Assembly: GCF_021917145.1 (NCBI RefSeq)
Contig: NC_061060.1
Coordinates: forward strand, 11,102,506 to 11,166,505
Reading direction: 5' to 3'
Origin: Hypomesus transpacificus
Taxonomy: Eukaryota > Chordata > Actinopteri > Osmeriformes > Osmeridae
DNA length: 64,000 bases
In this document: positions 1-23,059 of the stretch, piece after piece
How positions within the stretch are numbered: position 1 is the stretch's first letter
How the letters are laid out: each line of letters starts with the position of its first letter
The notes under the pieces: generated by a model
The model's database searches: none
Told to the model about the DNA's origin: nothing
Seen by the model: only the letters and a program-made list of their open reading frames with translations
Translations under genes and position numbers: made by a program

Positions 1-153
1 TCTATCGAGTTTATTGAATGATAATGGTTGTTTGTTTATATACAAGGCCTACTTGAGTTTTCCTTTGGTTTACAGTAGCCAATATCGTGTTTTGCGGTCG
101 GTGATTATAAGGGATATAAATGTCAATTTATCATAGGCTAACAAGTTAATAGC

Positions 154-1078
154 TATAGACCAATTATCACCCTACGTCACACAACTGTCAAGCAGGCTAA
201 ACTGCGCATGTCGGTTGCAAAAGACGAACTTCTCCCCGGTCTATTACACTTGGAGTGTCGATCAGGTCATCATATATCTCTGGCCACTGGATTGCAGGGC
301 TTGATTTTAACTTTTTGAGGCTCTTGGCCTTTGGACAAATACATTTACGTTTCACTTGTCTATGCACAAAAGTCACTTGACCCCGATACCCTTAAATAGC
401 CTAACCAAGTGATCGGGCAAAACTAGCCTGGCTAACGGAGGTCGCTTTCTCAGGCAAATGACGATTGAAACAGGCTCGGTTAAAGAAATCCGAGATGCTG
501 TCTATCTTTATCAGGCTCGTATCTACATTAGGCAGTCCTCCCTGACGTTTCTGGTGTATAATGGAGTGAAATACAACATTGTGCACACTGCCAGTGAGTC
601 TGACTGAGGCTAACGTCAAAACAGTGTAACGGGGACGCAGTCTCACTCAGATTGCCAGTTTAAACAAATCAGAAAAATAATCGGACCAGCTGGCTAAAAG
701 CAGAATTTGCATATCTCTTGAAAGCTGCCCTGCTCGACTTTTTAGATTACAATTGACTGTAAAACTGTAAAATTATGAACTTTGTGACGTGACGTGAAGA
801 CATGGTTGCCGCTCGACTATGCAGTCTGTACCGGGCGACATTCTCACTTAAATTTCAAGACTTTCGTGACCCAAATCAAAATTCCGATGCGACAGATCAA
901 TGGGTAATCGCTTTCTCTCCTAAATGCTGTCCTCCTCGACCTTTTTGGTCTTTTTAAATCTAACTATTTGTATTATCCATGTGGTCTTTTTGCCATTTTA
1001 AATGCTATCCTTTCCCGGTTTTCTGCAACCACGTTGCGCTCGCATCTCGAATGTTTACAAACAAATAATTGGTCTATA
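154..1078. mobile_element. Non-autonomous DNA transposon (MITE), copy A
   Basis: The segment starts with TATAGACCAATTAT and ends with the exact reverse complement ATAATTGGTCTATA, giving terminal inverted repeats of at least 14 bp. A second, closely similar copy of about 918 bp lies at 52218-53135 inside an intron of the Tudor gene, in the same orientation. No transposase is visible; short open frames shared by both copies are not convincing proteins. No clean target-site duplication could be read, so the superfamily is left open. Confidence 0.75.
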
Positions 1079-2880
1079 GGCTATATGATGAACAATGTAT
1101 TTCATTGATAATTATGTTCAATAAGTTATGGCTCCCTCTAACCGTGTTTGGTGCGCTAGGCCAATGGTGTTAAACAAGTTTATGGAACATTGGAAGCTGT
1201 TGTAATACGTCTGCTAAAAATAAGGAATGTGAGATCATATTTTGTTGCTATTGATTAAAATGAACTGTGTTGAAACAGAGATTAATTGATTGGCTAAAGA
1301 TGTTTGAACATAACCAGGAAGAAAATAGCAGTGAAGGAAATGGCTAATTAGGTTTTATTTGAAACTATGAAATTCAAATTTAGAAATAGACTGCATTTTC
1401 ACAAAAGAACTGGACAATTCATCTCACGTTTTCCGTGACAAAAACGTGAGATGAGAACGAAAAGAGAACAATCCCGGGAAAACCTGGACGGGTGGCAACC
1501 TTACTTCTCAGTCTTTTTATTTTTGCCGGTAATCTGCCAGCCTGGGTTCCTGAGCCAGGGCCTGCCACACTCACTTTCTTTGTTGATGTCCCTCGCTGAG
1601 GTCTAATAAAGCCTAATCAAGGTCCTGTTGGGTTTGGGCTAAGCCCCGAATGTTAACGTCTGTCAAGAACAGAATACTGTAGAATTCTCAGAATTCTCAG
1701 AATACTCTGGATAAGAGCGTCTGCTAAATGACTAAATGAATACAATTCCTTAAATTCAGTTACGCTTTTGAATTTTTTCAGTGGCCTCATCTTGCCACCC
1801 CTATGAAAAATGTCCGGGGGTGCCACTGATTGAGTAATCAATCTTACCTATGTGCTGGTCTTTCTAAGCAACATTGGATTGGAACACCCTGATCCATATC
1901 CAAACTTTTCAAGATTACCAAATTGGGATTTTTAGAGTTATAAATGGGACTACATAACAATGTAGGCTAGCTACATAAAAAACAGTTCAGTAGCCAGCAT
2001 GGGGTCACTTTCATGTGTTTTGATTTGAACAGACAGAAAAATGCAAAATTCAACAATCAAAACTGTCAGAGCCATTTAGCAGGCGCTCTTATCCAGAGTC
2101 ACTGGAGTCCACAGTATACAGGAACGTTCCCCCGAGGCAAGTAGGGTGAAGTGCCTTGCCTAAGACATATTGAAGGTTTGATCCAGATCAAAACCAAGAC
2201 TGGAATTAAGTGATCAAATCCAATTTCAGAATCGTTTATTTGTATTTTGATCAACCCAATTTTAAGATTTGATCCAATCGAATTGCCCAAATCCGATCAG
2301 ATAACTTCTGAACAACTGGCCCCAAACCTTCAATATGTGTTGTTCAAAACATTTTAGTAGGACTGGGATACCTTTGATCTAAAAAATCCAGATCATTCTG
2401 ATCCCAGCAGAATGGTGGATTGTCTGAAAAGTTAAGAATGTAACCTTTTATTCTGTATAAAATTATACTGAGTTTAGCCTTGTGTGCAGAGAGAGGCCAC
2501 CCACAAATGAACAATAGGTAATGACCAGGCTTAGGTAAACAGGAAGATCCTTATCTTGTCTGAGCATGTCCTTTAGTAAAGCAGGGCCACATCAAGACGC
2601 AGACACTCATGCACTCATACACACGCACAAGATCTATGCAAAGTAGCCAATGAAAGAAAAGCCATGTGACAGTTGCATCAACCAGTGACTGTGGCGAGCA
2701 GAACACATTATGTTGCTCTGATTGGTTGTAGGTCTATCCAATTGAGCAAAGAGGCATTTGTATTACGAGCTCGGTTGACACACGCCCCATAGTCACAGCC
2801 CAAAGGAGAGTTTTCAGACTCATATTCTGACTAGAATTATGAGTAAGACAACATCAGGCTAACAATATTCACTACTGCAG
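1079..2880. other. Intergenic stretch with SINE-tail fragments
   Basis: No gene is supported here. At about 1706-1745 there is a plus-strand copy of the fish SINE tail (GGATAAGAGCGTCTGCTAAA). At about 2066-2165 the same family appears reversed, with its conserved AAGTAGGGTGAAGTGCCTTG body. Both match the fuller SINE at 59638-59850. The remainder is AT-rich sequence without recognisable features. Confidence 0.5.
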
Positions 2881-2904
2881 GAAAATATTATCTTGTTCCG
2901 GTCC

Positions 2905-3015
2905 ATGTTTATTCCATTCGCTAGGTGGCGCAGTCAGATAAAACGAGGGTCCTAAAACTGCGGTCCTGAAACTGCAGTCCTGAAACTGCGGCTCTCCGGG
3001 GTCTCCGGCTCTGCA
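2905..3015 (+). repeat. Dispersed repeat, shared with 60575-60690
   Basis: The block containing GATAAAACGAGGGTCCTA and repeated 'gtcctgaaactgc' units recurs as its reverse complement at about 60575-60690. The two copies are clearly related over about 100 bp. Its family is not recognised. Confidence 0.6.
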
Positions 3016-3040
3016 GGTACCCCCTACTCGGAAAATCAGG

Positions 3041-3152
3041 AGGTGCATCTGCGAGGTGCATCTGCGAGGTGCATCATCTGCGAGGTGCATCATCTGCGAG
3101 GTGCATCATCTGCGGGTGCATCATCTGCAGGTGCATCATCTGCGAGCATCTG
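3041..3152 (+). repeat. Short tandem repeat (GAGGTGCATCATCTGC units)
   Basis: Imperfect tandem units of roughly 13-19 bp, built on GAGGTGCATC and ATCTGC, run through this block. The short open frames across it simply translate the repeat. Confidence 0.8.
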
Positions 3153-3549
3153 CGCGAGGGGCACGGAGAGGGAGTTCCTTGACGGAGAGGGCGTTCCCTG
3201 TGTGCGTGTCCGTAAAAACGCAGAAGTATAAATTGGCCTTAACCAGAATTCACAGTTTCAAGTCAGCCTATTAGGTGCGTTTGACATCAAGTGCGCGACC
3301 CTCCACCTGCCCGTCGCCACCCGGTTCCTCATCTGCTCTTCGACTCGTTGGTCGTCAGCTGCCGCCACTGCCACCAGTGTCTGGACTCCGTGGGGGATTC
3401 TTCTTCGAATGTTGGGCAGGCGCCCGTTGATCTATAATTCCCCGGGGTCTAAGCTCCAAACACTGTAGTAGGCCTACATTTATCATTCTGTAATAAACAT
3501 CTTTCACTCATCCCAGGTCTCTCCTGATTGAACTGGGCCCAGCGATCAT

Positions 3550-3819
3550 AATTTCACCCTGTCTAACTAACAAGGTATGAAAACCGGCAGAACGGCAGGA
3601 ATAGCGAAGCCTATTACGCGGTTGTCAGTGGCATGGCATGTCCGCTAGGTGGCACTAGTGCGCTGAATGTAGAAGGAGTCAGAGATGCTCTTCTACCGCC
3701 CGCTGTCAGAAACACACGGGAAGTTGCACTGTCTCCTGCTGCAAACGTTAATTGCGGCATGAAGGACAAGAATAAGTTTGGGCGATCTGTTCAAAGATAC
3801 ACTAGCTCGGTGAAGTAGA
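3550..3819 (+). promoter_or_regulatory. Putative 5' flank / 5' UTR of fchsd1
   Basis: This stretch lies directly upstream of the fchsd1 start codon at 3820. No TATA box or strong motif cluster is visible. The assignment rests only on position; the transcription start is not identified. Confidence 0.3.
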
Positions 3820-15631
<11,812 letters not shown>

Positions 15632-16785
15632 GAACACGCCTGCTGTCGACCATGTGGAATCGAAGAAGGTATACTTTAGAAAGGAGACATTTGCTTGAGG
15701 ACACCATTGACGCTAACTCTAACCAGCTGCGGTTACAGACTGTCTACTTTTGACTGTCTATGGCTGTTTGTCAATCTGAAGAACGCTAAGAACTTAGTTG
15801 AGTTCTTGAGAAGAACGTTCTTGATGGCAAGATTGCAAACACAGCTGCATTCCCGCTGGCCAAGTCACGACCAAGACCTATACATCCTTGATAAAAACGT
15901 CGGATCGAAAACGCATCCGGGCATTTTTTGCGTTCTTGGTTAATTGTGTTCTTCGGTATTGGAACTATACTTGACCTTGAAACATTACATCAAACAAGTT
16001 CATCAAAACACGGAAAAGAAATAATGATTGATAAACATCCTATAATTGGCTTACCTGCCCGGTTCCTCAAGAGCTATCTTCCTATACTTTTTTGCTCCAA
16101 CCCTCCTCCAGCATACCCCATTAGGGCTGGGCGGTATGACGGTATATACCGTGCAACGGTAGAAATGTGTCTACCGGGAGAGATTTGGCTATACCGTTTC
16201 AACCGCGGTATACTTTTCAGTGTTTCCCACACAGACTAATTTGTGGCGATGCGCCACAGAATCAACACCGGCATTGTTGATTCAAAAAATTTTTTTAAAC
16301 ACTATTTAGGTTAAACATGCAGCGAATTCTTTCAGCTGCATTTCCTTTCCCTGCTCTCCCTCCGTCTCTCTGTCACTTACGCGTCTTTCTCACATACATT
16401 GTCACAACGTTAGCAACGATGCATACATTCGCCGTTCTAGTAAGACAGACAGCTATATCAGCGAGCATTCAGCATTAGCTTAAGATCTAGGAAAGTTCAG
16501 GCTACTTTTCGCTAGGTACCTACGAACATGTCTTAATCGAAGGTTCCCCTTCGTTCTTTTGGTGAGAAGTCTCAGGAGCTAGCTACTTACCCGGCGTCAT
16601 GGAGCCGACCAGTTAAATAGTTATTTAGCACTAGCGTTGCTACTTGCATATGCAGAAATTATTTGTTTGTGGTTGATTTTGTGACGGTGTGAATAATTGT
16701 GGATGAATATTTAATAAAATAAAGTTCTGTTAACAAATTATTAACAAAGGAATTATTTTTAACCCCCCCCCCCCCTTTTGTCTGA
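15632..16785 (+). other. Downstream flank of fchsd1 with old repeats
   Basis: This follows the fchsd1 stop codon and probably includes its 3' UTR. At about 16122-16215 a GGGCTGGGCGGTATGACGG block with self-complementary GGTATATACCG resembles a common fish transposon end. At about 16222 CAGTGTTTCCCACA resembles a hAT terminus. Poly-C at 16761-16777. No coding evidence. Confidence 0.4.
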
Positions 16786-16789
16786 GGGC

Positions 16790-17190
16790 ATTACGGATCC
16801 GTATTGCGCTTTGAGTACTAGGTCACCAGGCGGATGGCAGGACTGCGCATCGGCAACGCTGCCGAATATAGGTTAAAGCTGGAGCAAGAACATTCCTTGC
16901 TGAGTTTTGTTGGTGGCCATGATGTTGTGGCCCTCCTCCCCACGGGGTTCCGGAAGTTTGATTTTCCAGCTACGGCAGCCAGCTCCGTTACAGTAGTGGT
17001 GAAGGAGTTGGCTAAGGCGAACGCTTGCGATTGGTTATGGCAAGTCAGAGTGGCTCTGGGCGGATCCAATAGTTTTAAACTTCAACAGAGGACCCGCCTT
17101 CAAGGAATTTAACGTTTGTCAATGGAGAGATCCCAGACCCTCTGTACAAATGAAATGTATGAGGGTCTGGTCAGGACCAGGCTACTCACA
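16790..17190. repeat. Probable dispersed repeat with spurious open frame
   Basis: The block ends with 'ccctctgtacaaatgaaatgtatgagggtctggtcaggaccaggct', in which AGACCCTC and its inverse GAGGGTCT form an inverted repeat typical of a transposon end. A 92-codon plus-strand frame (16834-17112) crosses it but resembles no protein I know. I treat it as a repeat, not a gene. Confidence 0.4.
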
Positions 17191-18116
17191 AAGTCCCATC
17201 ACAACCAATACAGGAAACACTACTGTAATTATTCAACAGAAACAAAACTGGAGGAACATAAATGCTGATAGAATTCAAAAACCTTTCAAAAACACCGTAG
17301 CCAACAAAATCATACACTTCAAGTATGCACTGTGACAGTAGAACCATCAAAAATACAGAACAGGGTATTATTAATTTCAATGTTACACATAAATGTCATG
17401 GACCCTATCTTGCACCAAGCGCAATTGACTTGTTTGACTCAATTGTCATTCCTAGTTTGCACTCGACGCAAAACCGACTTTTCATTCCACAGACGCACGT
17501 CGAAATGACTTTGCGCTCCCGTCGGCGGTTCAGCAAAAAAGGAGGCGTGTTCCGGCGCAAACGTTCCCTGCTCCTGTTTTGCAGTTTCCGAAAAACAATT
17601 CAGCCACTGACCAGGAAAAACGTGGTCTAAAGTCAATGGAGTATTATTCAGATGCTATTTTAAGGGCGCAAGCTTAGCCATAATGTAGCGTGTGCAGAAC
17701 GCACATACCTATACTTTTATTCTCTCACAGGCGCAGCAGTTCCAATTTTTGCAAACCATACATTATTAATATAAAAAAAAATAACATTACATATTAAATC
17801 GTGTGGTTATAAAAATATTACCACACGAGCGAAATCATTGTGGTTCACATGAAGATGTGAAAAAAGGCATAAATCTAGCGTAGGCCTACCCAAATTATTA
17901 AGGCTAATTGCAGGAATGACGGATCAAGCCTGTTTGACCAATTAGTGCCAAGACACACATGTATATAAGGACACCTGACAAAGTGGGATGTCCGTCAACC
18001 ACCAAACAAAAGTCTGAAGACTGCGAAATCACCATCATGTAAGTTCATTAGAACCCTTAATCATCAACTTACCAGTTAAGTTGCACTTGCTCATTTTTTT
18101 TCTATTGCACAGTGAT

Positions 18117-19420
18117 ATGGAGTACGTCTTGGGACAGAGAATTAGACATGGGAGGCAGAGGGTCTACCGGCCCAGACAGACCTATCTCTCCCTCAGTGAG
18201 GAAGAATGTAGGCGTAAGCTACGCCTGACCCGTCAGGCTGTGACAGATGTCTGCCATCTCCTGGCAGATGAGCTAGGGACTGATGCACCCCGTCCTTATA
18301 CCTTGCCCGTCGCAGTGAAGGTTACAGCTGCACTGTATTTCTATGCGTCTGGGTCGTTACAGCACCCCCTAAGCTCCATTGGAGGCATTTCGCTATCTGC
18401 CATAAGTTCGGCTATACATGCAGTGACATCGGATCTAGTCCGACATGCTGGGGAATACATCAAATTCCCCATCACACCTGACAGCCCGGAAAGAGAAAAG
18501 CAGGCGTTTTGGGCGAAGTATGGGTTCCCTGGTGTCCTTGGTGCTATAGACTGCACCCATGTGCAGCTACGTGCCCCATCAGAAAACGCACTGATATACA
18601 TCAACCGTAAGGGAACCCATTCAATCAACGTGCAAGTAATTTGCAATGCGAATAGTATAATAACCCATGTGTTTGCTAATTACCCTGGCTCGAGACACGA
18701 CTCGTTTATACTGGCAAACTCTGCCATTCCTGCCATCTCCGAGGGGAATCCCCCGTTGGAGGGGTGGCTGTTAGGGGACAACTGTGTCGTGGCAAGCTGA
18801 TTATTGTATGACAGTGTATTAAGGATAGATGGAGTCACCTTTAACTTAAGTTAGGAGAAGTCCTGTTTTGGCAGGAAGGAACATGCTAATTCAGGACACT
18901 GTGTGAAAGGTGAACGGTAGCCCAAAAGCCAAGCTTGAGGTTGCGTGCGCAATAACAAGGGGGGGGGGGGGGGGGGGTGACTCATCTTCCAGAAGCTTTT
19001 AGAAGGTTCCATATTGCACAATCTTATCTCTTGGGGCAAGGGGTGTGCGTTAAATATTCTGCCTATATTACCCAGTGTTGGGGAGAGTTGGGTGCTTTTT
19101 AGTTCTGTACCAGTGTATGCTTGTATTCAACTATCTGCCTGAATAAAGACCATCAAGCCACCTCTTTGGACTTGAGAACTAAACTTGGAGACTTGAGACT
19201 CTATTTTTGATCCACTTTTATCTGAGAACCTTCTGAGATTTCCCACATCAACGGCTATCCGTTAAAGACATGGCTGATGACACCATTTATCATGCCAGCA
19301 ACTGTAGATGAAATGCTGTTTAATAGAAAACACACACACGCAATGTAATCGAACAGACATTTGGCATACTGAAAATGCGCTTCAGGTGTTTGGACAGGAG
19401 ACAGTCCTCAAAGTACCTCC
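18117..19420 (+). pseudogene. HARBI1-like Harbinger transposase, split by an LTR
   Basis: Translation from the ATG at 18117 gives about 225 codons with the first two catalytic regions: 'GVLGAIDCTHVQL' and 'PGSRHDSFI'. The frame then runs into the LTR at 18783 right after GDN and stops at 18798. The gene resumes after the LTR with 'GYPLKTWLMTPF'. After a further frameshift comes 'IEQTFGILKMRF', which carries the expected third acidic residue. So the insertion falls between the second D and the E. With the LTR, the frameshift and a later stop it cannot make transposase. Confidence 0.85.
18783..19247 (+). mobile_element. Solo LTR (retrovirus/retrotransposon type), 465 bp
   Basis: The insert begins TGTGTCGTGG and ends TTTCCCACA, the TG..CA form of an LTR. 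It is flanked by CAAC on both sides (ACAAC left, TCAAC right). It has a poly-G run at 18960-18977 and an AATAAA signal at about 19142, as an LTR would. Removing it restores the surrounding Harbinger frame (GD-N-GYP). No internal coding region remains, so it is probably the product of recombination between two LTRs. Confidence 0.75.
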
Positions 19421-19966
19421 TGTAGTAGAGTCCTCAAAAGGTCGCAGCATTCTTCGTGGCTTGTTGTGTTTTACACAACATTTCCATGAGTCATGAAGTT
19501 GAACTGCATGTGCCAATGTTACTTAACCCAAATGCCCCAGCAGCAGCACAGGAGAAGAGAGCTCATTTGACAGAAGAGCTGCATCGTCTAAATTGAGGTA
19601 AGCAAAGTAATCTCGGTCTAATGTTGGACTACATTGCAAAAATAACACCATGCATTCATAACCTCGTGATTCAGTGACAGTGAGGCCAAAACATCGGAAA
19701 GTGTCTTGTGATTTCTTTATTTACATTGTCAAAACAAGTCAATAGCAAACTGAACAAAAGAATACAAATGGAAATAAGTTCAAAAAGATTTTAACAGAAA
19801 CTAATTATTCTTCTGTCCTCTGACAGGCATGCGGCACCTGATACTTCCCAGAGTGACAATGCGCGATGTGCTCCTGGTGGAACGGATGGTGTCCCCAATC
19901 AAATCCCACGTTCGGGCGCATTACTGTGAATTCCGAGGGCATTTCTCTGTGGCTGAAAGAGTGCTT

Positions 19967-20365
19967 TCAAAGCGGAGGAAAGAAATGTGTATCTCCAGTT
20001 AGCAGCAACGTAGCAACATGAGGATAGGCTTTTTGGAAAGGTATGAAAGGGCACAACAGGAGGAGAAAGGGGCACAACAGGTGGAGGTAGGGGCACAACA
20101 GGGGCAGGTGTTTCCTATCTTTGCCTGCAAGCTTGCACTTCCCCCGTCTTCTGACATCGTTGTAGCGCTTGCGACACTGGTGCGATGTCCTGTGAGTGCC
20201 AACCATGGAAACAATTGTGGCAATTTCCTCCCATGCCGGTTTAACAGATGCTAATTTGGGCGGGTTTCTCCCATCCCCACACAATTTAATTTTGTTGTCT
20301 TTAACGCCCCTGACGAGAACGTCGGTCTCCTCTGCTGTGAATCGCTCCTGGCGTGCGCCTGCCAT
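19967..20365 (-). CDS. Harbinger Myb/SANT-like DNA-binding protein
   Basis: From the methionine at 20365 the protein starts MAGARQERFTAEETDVLVRG and continues with 'WEEIATIVSMVGTHRTSHQCRKRYNDVRRR'-type sequence; the tryptophan and helix pattern are of the Myb/SANT class carried by Harbinger elements (NAIF1-like). In such elements this protein helps the transposase reach the nucleus and bind the ends. After about residue 80 the sequence becomes a leucine/proline-rich repeat (CPYLHLLCPFLLLLCPF), suggesting loss of the original C-terminus. An in-frame upstream ATG at 20443 is possible. Confidence 0.75.
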   Translation of the reverse strand: MAGARQERFTAEETDVLVRGVKDNKIKLCGDGRNPPKLASVKPAWEEIATIVSMVGTHRTSHQCRKRYNDVRRRGKCKLAGKDRKHLPLLCPYLHLLCPFLLLLCPFIPFQKAYPHVATLLLTGDTHFFPPL

Positions 20366-20595
20366 CGTAATAGCAATCCGCCATGGAACAAGCGTGCCTG
20401 CTCTTAAAAGGAACGCGAGATGACACTCTAATTGTTTATCCACACAGTGAGGAATCAGGTTTGCTGTTAAAATATAAAGACTGAAGCTTTATTGACACAC
20501 GCACGCTACATGCACGGGTTACATGTCAATCTCATCTGCGGATCTCATTAGTTATCACATTATAATTGAGAACGCATTGCTGTTGCTCTATTTGG

Positions 20596-21300
20596 CATGA
20601 CCACCAGACCCTAGAATGTTCAGCCCCTTTGCTGCGATTGGTGGGGGACAACCAAAAGTCCCTCCCACACAGCCCTGGATCAATCATTGTCCACTGCAGG
20701 TAAGTTCCAGTTTAGGTTGTGTGTGTGTGTGTGTGTATGTTAACCAGTTGTGGTCTCCTGCCCCTCTCCAGTGCCAGGTATTGGTAGAACTGGTTACTTC
20801 ATCAATAGCTGTATCAGTTGTCAACAACTTAGACACTAGGTGGACATACTGAGATTTGTATGCTGTCTACATCTGGACAGGTGCTCGAGCACCCTGCACC
20901 CCTTCCAAACCCCACCACTCCCACCGATCCCACCCCTACCAATTGTTCTCCCTTCGTTAACAGATGCTTCTCCGTCCCTCTGTCTCCATTTTACTGTCTC
21001 TCTTATCCCATCCTCTCTGTCCCCCCTTTTCCTCACATTTCACTTCCTATTTGACACCCCTCCTCTCCCTAGGGGTGGTATGGTCCAGACTACTGAGCAG
21101 TAGCAGTTCCTGTATGCCACCCTGGCCCAGTTCAGCACAGAGCTGGAGATGCAACCCACCAGACCGCGGGAAGACCAAGGGAACCCAGAGAGACAGGGGA
21201 ACATGGAGAGCACAGAGAAGAGAGAGAGCAGAGGCAACGTAGAGACAGATATAACCTGGTCATCAGGTCCAGTGTTGACAGCACAGCTTCAGAAACAAAA
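20596..21300 (+). pseudogene. KIM-type protein tyrosine phosphatase pseudogene (PTPN7-like), C-terminal part
   Basis: Three exon-like blocks match the end of a PTP catalytic domain. Block 1 (to 20699) reads 'DHQTLECSAPLLRLVGD' and 'IIVHC' before a GTAAGT donor. Block 2 (20772-20880) reads 'GIGRTGYFIN', 'CQQLRH' and 'VDILRFVCCLHLDR'. Block 3 (from 21073) reads 'GGMVQTTEQ', then 'QFLYATLAQFSTELE'. The HC-x-AG-x-GR signature is broken by an extra C at about 20774. In-frame TAG codons follow CQQLRH and EQ. PTPN7, PTPN5 and PTPRR dephosphorylate MAP kinases; VDIL fits PTPN7 best. Introns are retained, so this is a decayed gene or duplicate, not a retrocopy. Confidence 0.8.
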
Positions 21301-21779
21301 TGACATGATCACACTACGCCGACATCTGGAGCACTACTCAGTGTGCAGTACAGTGATCAGCCCATTCTACTTACAAAGTCCCAATTCTCATAAGGTTATC
21401 TGTTATCAATGTTATTTTCTGAAACATACATGAGGACATCGAGACAAATGTATATGTATCTTTATGGATATGTTAATAAAATTGTAATATGTGACATTAT
21501 TTAAAACGTTTCTTCACCTTCAGTTTTATACAGAAGTAAAGTGTCTGTGTACTACTATTGTGACACACAATAATTAGCCTCTGTGTGGCTGCAGTCCTGA
21601 TATGGAGATGTCACAAGCCTAAACACAAACAGCTTAGCAATTACAAGGTAAATATTTATTATTACTAAAATTATGAATAGCTCTTTAATGCATTTCAGAG
21701 TGGGAAATGGCTACGGTGGTTGCTGAAGTAACAGATCCTCTCTGTCTCCGAAGTCAGGTCAGGAAGCAAGCGGCTGCCT

Positions 21780-22262
<483 letters not shown>

Positions 22263-22790
22263 CTGGGATAGAAGTGAGACCAAAGACAAACATAATTCCT
22301 TAAAATGATTAAGTGTTTTACATTATGTTGACAGGAAATAAATGAGCAAAGTCTAGTTCAGGCATGGCACTCTGGCAGCGCGCGTCATCCGCTCATTAAC
22401 TACACCTGTGTTAGCCTACTCAAGCCCATTGAGCTACGTCCGATTAGGCAACATTCAAAGGCTGCGCAGATACACGCACACTATCACCCCCGGTTGCTGT
22501 ATGATCTGTGCTGCTGCCAACCTCCTCCCTCCCCTTCTCCCCCTTGTTGTCTGTATGTTCTATCCATCAGGGGGATTATATCTCTATTTGCTCCCTGCCT
22601 CATATTCTATGTATGTATGTTGCTCGCTAATGCTGCTCGCTAAGGTAGGGACTGGGTCTCCTAGATACATACACTGCCAAAGTCAAACCTATTTCCATGT
22701 CTATGGTTATCAATAAATGCTCAAATCTAATAAGTGAGTGTCATGACTGAACTACATTAACTGTAACTATATATCTAATGTGGTGGGATG

Positions 22791-22896
22791 GGTGTAGCTA
22801 TGTGGTAGAGCATTTGGCTGTGGATCAAGATGTCAGAGGTTCAAATCCTCCGTGTGTGTGGCTTTGAATAAAGAAATCTGCGAAATAACTACATCT
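22791..22896 (+). mobile_element. Degenerate tRNA-derived SINE or tRNA pseudogene
   Basis: A tRNA-like head has an A-box-like TAGCTATGTGGTAGAGC and a good B box GGTTCAAATCC. It is followed by 'ctttgaataaagaaatctgcgaaataac', a mutated form of the fish SINE tail CTTTGGATAAAAGCGTCTGC. The tail argues for a SINE and against a working tRNA gene. Confidence 0.6.
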
Positions 22897-23059
22897 ACTG
22901 TTTACTACTCATACATAATGTATTCTACAAATGCATACTCTGAACCCTTTCTTGTCCTGGACTGCATTCAGGTCAGGTCTACCCAGTGCCAGTGTGTGTG
23001 GAGTTGTTTTCAGCTTACCAAGGTGAACCATCTTTGGAGGCCGGAGGGTTTGGTCTTTC

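Larger units (their letters stand above)
17370..20470 (+). mobile_element. PIF/Harbinger transposon, decayed, with two genes
   Basis: The element contains the two genes typical of Harbinger: a DDE transposase (plus strand, about 18117-19420) and a Myb/SANT-like protein (minus strand, 19967-20365), arranged convergently. Left-end sequence near 17402 (CCCTATCTTGCACCAAGCGC) looks like a Harbinger terminus, but no matching right end was found, so the borders are approximate. A solo LTR (18783-19247) interrupts the transposase. Confidence 0.7.

Noticed and set aside
401..646. 81-codon minus-strand frame also present in copy B at 52456-52650
   Set aside because: Shared because both are copies of the same MITE; reading frame is broken differently in each, with no protein features.
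16834..17112. 92-codon frame as a possible small gene
   Set aside because: Lies within a block with repeat-like inverted ends, and no family is recognised.
22791..22860. Possible functional tRNA gene
   Set aside because: The A and B boxes are present but the cloverleaf pairing is poor and it continues into a SINE-type tail.
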